A DNA stretch of 64,000 nucleotides from JANYGA01 sp031420415 (lineage in GTDB: Bacteria; Vulcanimicrobiota; Vulcanimicrobiia; Vulcanimicrobiales; Vulcanimicrobiaceae): NCBI GenBank assembly GCA_031420415.1, contig JANOMT010000039.1, positions 33,039-97,038 on the forward strand, given 5' to 3'. Made by a program: the position numbers and the translations under genes. Under the pieces are notes generated by a model. That model was not told where the DNA came from. It searched no databases and worked only from the letters and a program-made list of their open reading frames with translations. Shown here piece after piece: positions 61,459-64,000 of the stretch (positions are counted from its first letter, which is position 1; each line of letters begins with the position of its first letter).

Positions 61459-61483
61459 AAAAGTGAAAGCGAAGTTCACTTTT
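61459..61483. promoter_or_regulatory. Fur-family operator (perfect inverted repeat)
   Basis: AAAAGTGAA and TTCACTTTT form a perfect 9-bp inverted repeat around 7 nt, 27 nt upstream of the regulator start and 4 nt upstream of the -35 of the divergent promoter. A second partial element, AGTGAA-T-TTCATT, occurs at 61529-61541. Position and symmetry suggest metal-dependent repression of both directions. Confidence 0.7.
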
Positions 61484-61487
61484 GGCG

Positions 61488-61516
61488 TTGACGCTTACGA
61501 AGCCGGGTGGTACGAT
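61488..61516 (+). promoter_or_regulatory. Sigma70-type promoter for the small membrane protein and NRAMP genes
   Basis: TTGACG (61488-61493), 17 nt, TACGAT (61511-61516). The predicted transcription start (about 61523) coincides with the ATG at 61524, so the first cistron could be translated leaderless. Confidence 0.65.
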
Positions 61517-61523
61517 TTACGAC

Positions 61524-61673
61524 ATGAGAGTGAATTTCATTGTCACAAAAGCGTTGCAGGAGGGCGGCCGAGCGTCGCGTCCTGCGAGCCGTCGAATCCT
61601 CGACTTGCTCGGCATTTATGGGCTCGTAGCCATCGTTGTCGTTGCTCTGCACGCGATCGTCCCGTCCCTGTAA
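61524..61673 (+). CDS. 49-residue putative membrane protein upstream of mntH
   Basis: The frame encodes a basic N-terminal half (VTKALQEGGRASRPASRRIL) and one C-terminal membrane helix (about 28-47, DLLGIYGLVAIVVVALHAIV). It is 8 nt ahead of the NRAMP gene, which lacks its own Shine-Dalgarno, suggesting translational coupling, and lies directly behind a Fur-box promoter. No family is recognised. It could be a small regulator or accessory of the transporter; this is inference from position. Confidence 0.55.
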   Translation: MRVNFIVTKALQEGGRASRPASRRILDLLGIYGLVAIVVVALHAIVPSL

Positions 61674-61681
61674 CGACACCA

Positions 61682-62914
61682 ATGGCAAGCGCCGAGGTAT
61701 CGCCGGACGTGCGGCCTACGTCGCCGATCGCGGCCCGCGTGCGGCGTGTGATGCGTCTCGTCGGTCCGGCATTCGTGGTAAGCATCGGCTACATGGACCC
61801 AGGAAATTGGGCGACGGATTTAGCGGGCGGAGCGTATGGTGGCCGCCTCTTTGGCGTCGTGGTTCTCGCCGGGTTGCTCGCGATCGTCTTACAAATTCTC
61901 GCCGTTCGGCTCGGTGCTGCCACAGGCGACGATCTCGCGACCCATATTGCGAAACGATGGCCGCGAGCAGCGAGACCGTTATGGGGCGTCGCCTTCGGCT
62001 CGGCAATTGCGACCGATCTCGCCGAATTTACAGGCGTGACGATCGGATTCCATTTGCTGTTCGGTATCGCGCTTCCGATCAGTGCGGCTATCTCCGCCGT
62101 GTTGCTCGCGGGATTTTTCATCGTCGTCGGTAAGCGCGTGCGTCGGATCGAGCTTGCGTTGATTGGTGCGGTCGGAGCGATCTCGGTAGGGTATCTCATC
62201 GAAGTCGTGCTGACGCATCCCGATTGGGGCGCGTTCGCGCGGCAAGCCGTGGCGCCGTTGCCCCTAGGCCGCGAAGCGATCGTCATCGCCGTCGGCATCG
62301 TCGGCGCGACGGTCATGCCGCACAATCTCTTCTTGCATTCCGCGCTTATTGCGCGCCGCGCGCGGTCATCGTCCGATACCGCACGCATGTCGCGGACGTT
62401 CGTCATCGAGACGATTGTCGCGCTCATGGCAGCGACACTCGTGAATGGCGCGATCCTCGTCGTCGGCGCGCACTTGCATGCACCTGACGGCTCGATCGAT
62501 GCGGCGTTTGCGGAGCTCATGCGTGACACGTCGCGATTCGCCGCGTTGCTCTTCGGTGCGGCACTCGTGATCTCGGGATTCGCATCGGCGACATCGGCTA
62601 CGTTAGCGGGCGATTACATCTTCCGTGGATTCGCAATCGTCACGATGCCGACCAACGCCCGTCGCGCGGCAACGCTCGCGCCTGCACTCCTCGCGGTCCT
62701 TAGTGGTGCGGATCCCAATCGGCTGTTGCTTTTCTCGCAGGTTGCACTCGCACTCGCGTTACCGATCGTGCTCGTGCCGCTCGTGAGTTTCACGGGAAGT
62801 CGCGCGATCATGGGTCGCTTCGCAAGCGGTCGGAGTTTGCGCATCGCGGCGTATGCGGCTGCGGGAATATGCGTGATGTTCGACATCGGTTTGCTTGCGA
62901 CAATGCGCGCATGA
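61682..62914 (+). CDS. mntH: NRAMP-family divalent metal transporter (MntH-like)
   Basis: The 410-residue proton-coupled importer has about 11 membrane helices and both NRAMP signatures: DPGN in SIGYMDPGNWATDLA (helix 1) and MPHN in GATVMPHNLFLHSALIARR (helix 6), which bind Mn2+ or Fe2+. ATG 61682 is chosen because the first helix follows it closely; the open frame reaching back to 61343 runs through the regulatory region. Fur-type control is indicated by the upstream operator. Confidence 0.95.
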   Translation: MASAEVSPDVRPTSPIAARVRRVMRLVGPAFVVSIGYMDPGNWATDLAGGAYGGRLFGVVVLAGLLAIVLQILAVRLGAATGDDLATHIAKRWPRAARPLWGVAFGSAIATDLAEFTGVTIGFHLLFGIALPISAAISAVLLAGFFIVVGKRVRRIELALIGAVGAISVGYLIEVVLTHPDWGAFARQAVAPLPLGREAIVIAVGIVGATVMPHNLFLHSALIARRARSSSDTARMSRTFVIETIVALMAATLVNGAILVVGAHLHAPDGSIDAAFAELMRDTSRFAALLFGAALVISGFASATSATLAGDYIFRGFAIVTMPTNARRAATLAPALLAVLSGADPNRLLLFSQVALALALPIVLVPLVSFTGSRAIMGRFASGRSLRIAAYAAAGICVMFDIGLLATMRA

Positions 62915-62969
62915 GCGAACTTTTTCAGACTTGGAATGTCCAACACAGTGCTACCCATGGAGGAATACG

Positions 62970-63068
62970 TTGAAATTTGATCTGAGCTGGTTACGTCGTC
63001 TCGTTGGTGGTCCGCAGCCGGTACTCGTGCCGATCCCCGTTCGCGTGCGAGACGGCCGCCGCCGGTAA
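62970..63068 (+). CDS. Tiny (32-residue) basic ORF
   Basis: TTG 62970 with a perfect GGAGG 6 nt upstream opens a 32-codon frame, KFDLSWLRRLVGGPQPV then LVPIPVRVRDGRRR, ending in TAA. The ribosome-binding site is stronger than those of most annotated genes here, and codon use matches the genome. No family is recognised. It lies 55 nt after mntH. Confidence 0.45.
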   Translation: MKFDLSWLRRLVGGPQPVLVPIPVRVRDGRRR

Positions 63069-64000
63069 GTGTTCCTCGAAGCCACTTGCCGCGAGTGTTA
63101 AAACGCGAGATCGAACGAGGGTCGGAAAGGGCGTTGATGCGAGCTTTTCAGTCGGTCACGCTTTAGTCGGAGTTGCCCGAGGTTCTCCTATGGCGTACCA
63201 GCTGGAGCCGTCGCGGGCACCTTTGTCGGGGGTTCGACGCTGATGGCCCAGCCGCCGGAAATGCGGCCTGTGTCGCTGCAGCGGGAGGCGACGCCACCTC
63301 GCTGCTTTGTGAGGCTGCTTCACTTGCTTGCGAAGCATCGTAACCTCTGAGCGTTCATCGCTCGTTAAATCGTCTTCGCGATCGCCTGCGTTGATTTACG
63401 CTTGTGGTCCTCAAATTGCGAATCGATTGGGCCGAGGGCACGAACTGCGCAGCTTACTCCTCCGGTGATCGTGCGGCAAGAACGACCGCGAGGAGCTTTG
63501 TCTTGAATTCTGGCGGACACACACGCAGATGGCGCTACGGAGTGATAGACTACACCAGCCCTAATTGGGCAACTGTCCACGGAACCGGGTCAACAACGGG
63601 CTGGCATTTCCGTACCTCGTTTCGGAAAAAAAATAGGTGAAAATAAACAATTGAAAGGCGAACTAGCTCGCCTTTCAACTCATCGTCCATTACCTCAATA
63701 AGGATTGGACACTAGACGCAGAGCAGCAGGGGAGATGCAGTGTAGCCGAATTTTTTTATCTTGAATACGTTTAAAGATTACGGTGCGGCGTCTCTCCTGG
63801 TGTTCAAAGACGATATCGACGTCCTACTTGCGCCCAAATACAATGACGAATAGCTCATGTACGTTGGTACAAAACGTATTTCACGGAAGCATTAGAGCGG
63901 GGCTTCGTCCGGGTCAACGACATTCGAAAGCCAATCGGACTTTGACGCGTTCTGAGGGATTCTATTTTGCAAGCGTGGAATTTTCGTGTTCCATTCTTGA
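63069..64000. other. Gene-poor right end of the window
   Basis: About 930 nt with no recognisable gene. Base composition drifts to A/T towards the end, and short open frames on both strands lack codon bias. Around 63760-63945 two short frames read like protein fragments (for example WYKTYFTEALERGFVRVND), perhaps remnants of a decayed gene. A long hairpin lies at 63651-63678. Confidence 0.5.
63640..63678 (-). terminator. Hairpin, probable minus-strand terminator
   Basis: TTGAAAGGCGA (63651-63661) and TCGCCTTTCAA (63668-63678) form a perfect 11-bp stem with a 6-nt loop. On the minus strand the tail reads TTGTTTATTTTC, so it could end a transcript entering from the right; the plus-strand side has no T run. 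Confidence 0.5.

Noticed and set aside
63404..63640. 78-codon frame in the right-hand gene-poor region
   Set aside because: No ribosome-binding site, no codon bias and overlapping open frames on the other strand.

Overview
The window is a 64 kb chromosomal fragment from a high-GC bacterium. It is mostly housekeeping genes, densely packed, with many 4-nt ATGA/GTGA overlaps and frequent GTG and TTG starts. No rRNA operon, phage, insertion sequence or CRISPR array is visible. The gene order follows two classic Bacillus-type neighbourhoods (PASTA/rpe/thi/rpmB/plsX and yacL/ispD/ispF/gltX/cysE/cysS/rlmB/sigH/rpmG/secE/nusG/rplKAJL). The codon style (TCG, CTC, GCG, CGATCG-rich) and the mixture of functions point to a deep-branching Terrabacteria lineage. 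My best guess is Candidatus Eremiobacterota (WPS-2) or a close relative; this placement is inference from style and synteny, not a database match.

Layout. 1-5.3 kb: 3' part of a PMT-type mannosyltransferase, YebC, a PASTA-only membrane protein, rpe, thiL. 5.3-7.2 kb: lipoprotein and rpmB (minus), plsX (plus). 7.2-15.4 kb: one tight operon hemW, PIN-TRAM, ispD, ispF, a stand-alone GltX anticodon-binding domain, cysE, cysS, rlmB, LivK-like binding protein. 15.4-17.6 kb: sigH behind a textbook promoter, then tRNA-Thr(UGU, inverted), tRNA-Tyr, tRNA-Gly, an ICMT-like gene and tRNA-Thr(GGU). 17.6-21.6 kb: minus-strand accessory block (esterase, Cys-less rhodanese, AlkB, malate synthase), tRNA-Arg and a zinc ribbon. 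21.7-26.5 kb: rpmG, tRNA-Trp, secE, nusG, rplK, rplA, a degenerate EAL gene, rplJ, rplL. 26.5-33.7 kb: M48 peptidase, proton pyrophosphatase, FAD reductase, DppB-type permease, FliA-type sigma factor, alkB pseudogene. 33.7-40.8 kb: ftsY, recA, recX, GH125 mannosidase, purA, then a small flagellar cluster (fliJ-like, flbD, fliO, receiver). 40.8-48.6 kb: RlmD-type methyltransferase, gatCAB, GNAT, mutS2. 48.6-53.9 kb: peptide-binding protein, tyrS, zinc protein, hslO (minus), aroQ, HU, tRNA-Pro. 53.9-55.1 kb: gene-poor. 55.1-61.0 kb: TPR-like protein, valS, pyrR, pyrB. 61.0-62.9 kb: Fur-family regulator divergent from a 49-aa membrane protein and an NRAMP transporter. 62.9-64 kb: gene-poor, with one tiny ORF.

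Functional threads. Translation dominates: ribosomal proteins, CysRS, TyrRS, ValRS, GatCAB, rRNA methyltransferases and tRNAs. Isoprenoid, cysteine, lipid, heme, purine and pyrimidine genes fill the operons. The most unusual signals are conserved loci holding only part of the expected protein: the gltX site encodes only the tRNA anticodon-binding domain, and the prkC site encodes only the PASTA domains. Others are a catalytically degraded EAL gene between rplA and rplJ, a compact Fur-box/promoter/possibly leaderless small-protein arrangement ahead of the metal transporter, an inverted and structurally odd tRNA-Thr, and a decayed alkB beside an intact alkB-family gene elsewhere in the window.
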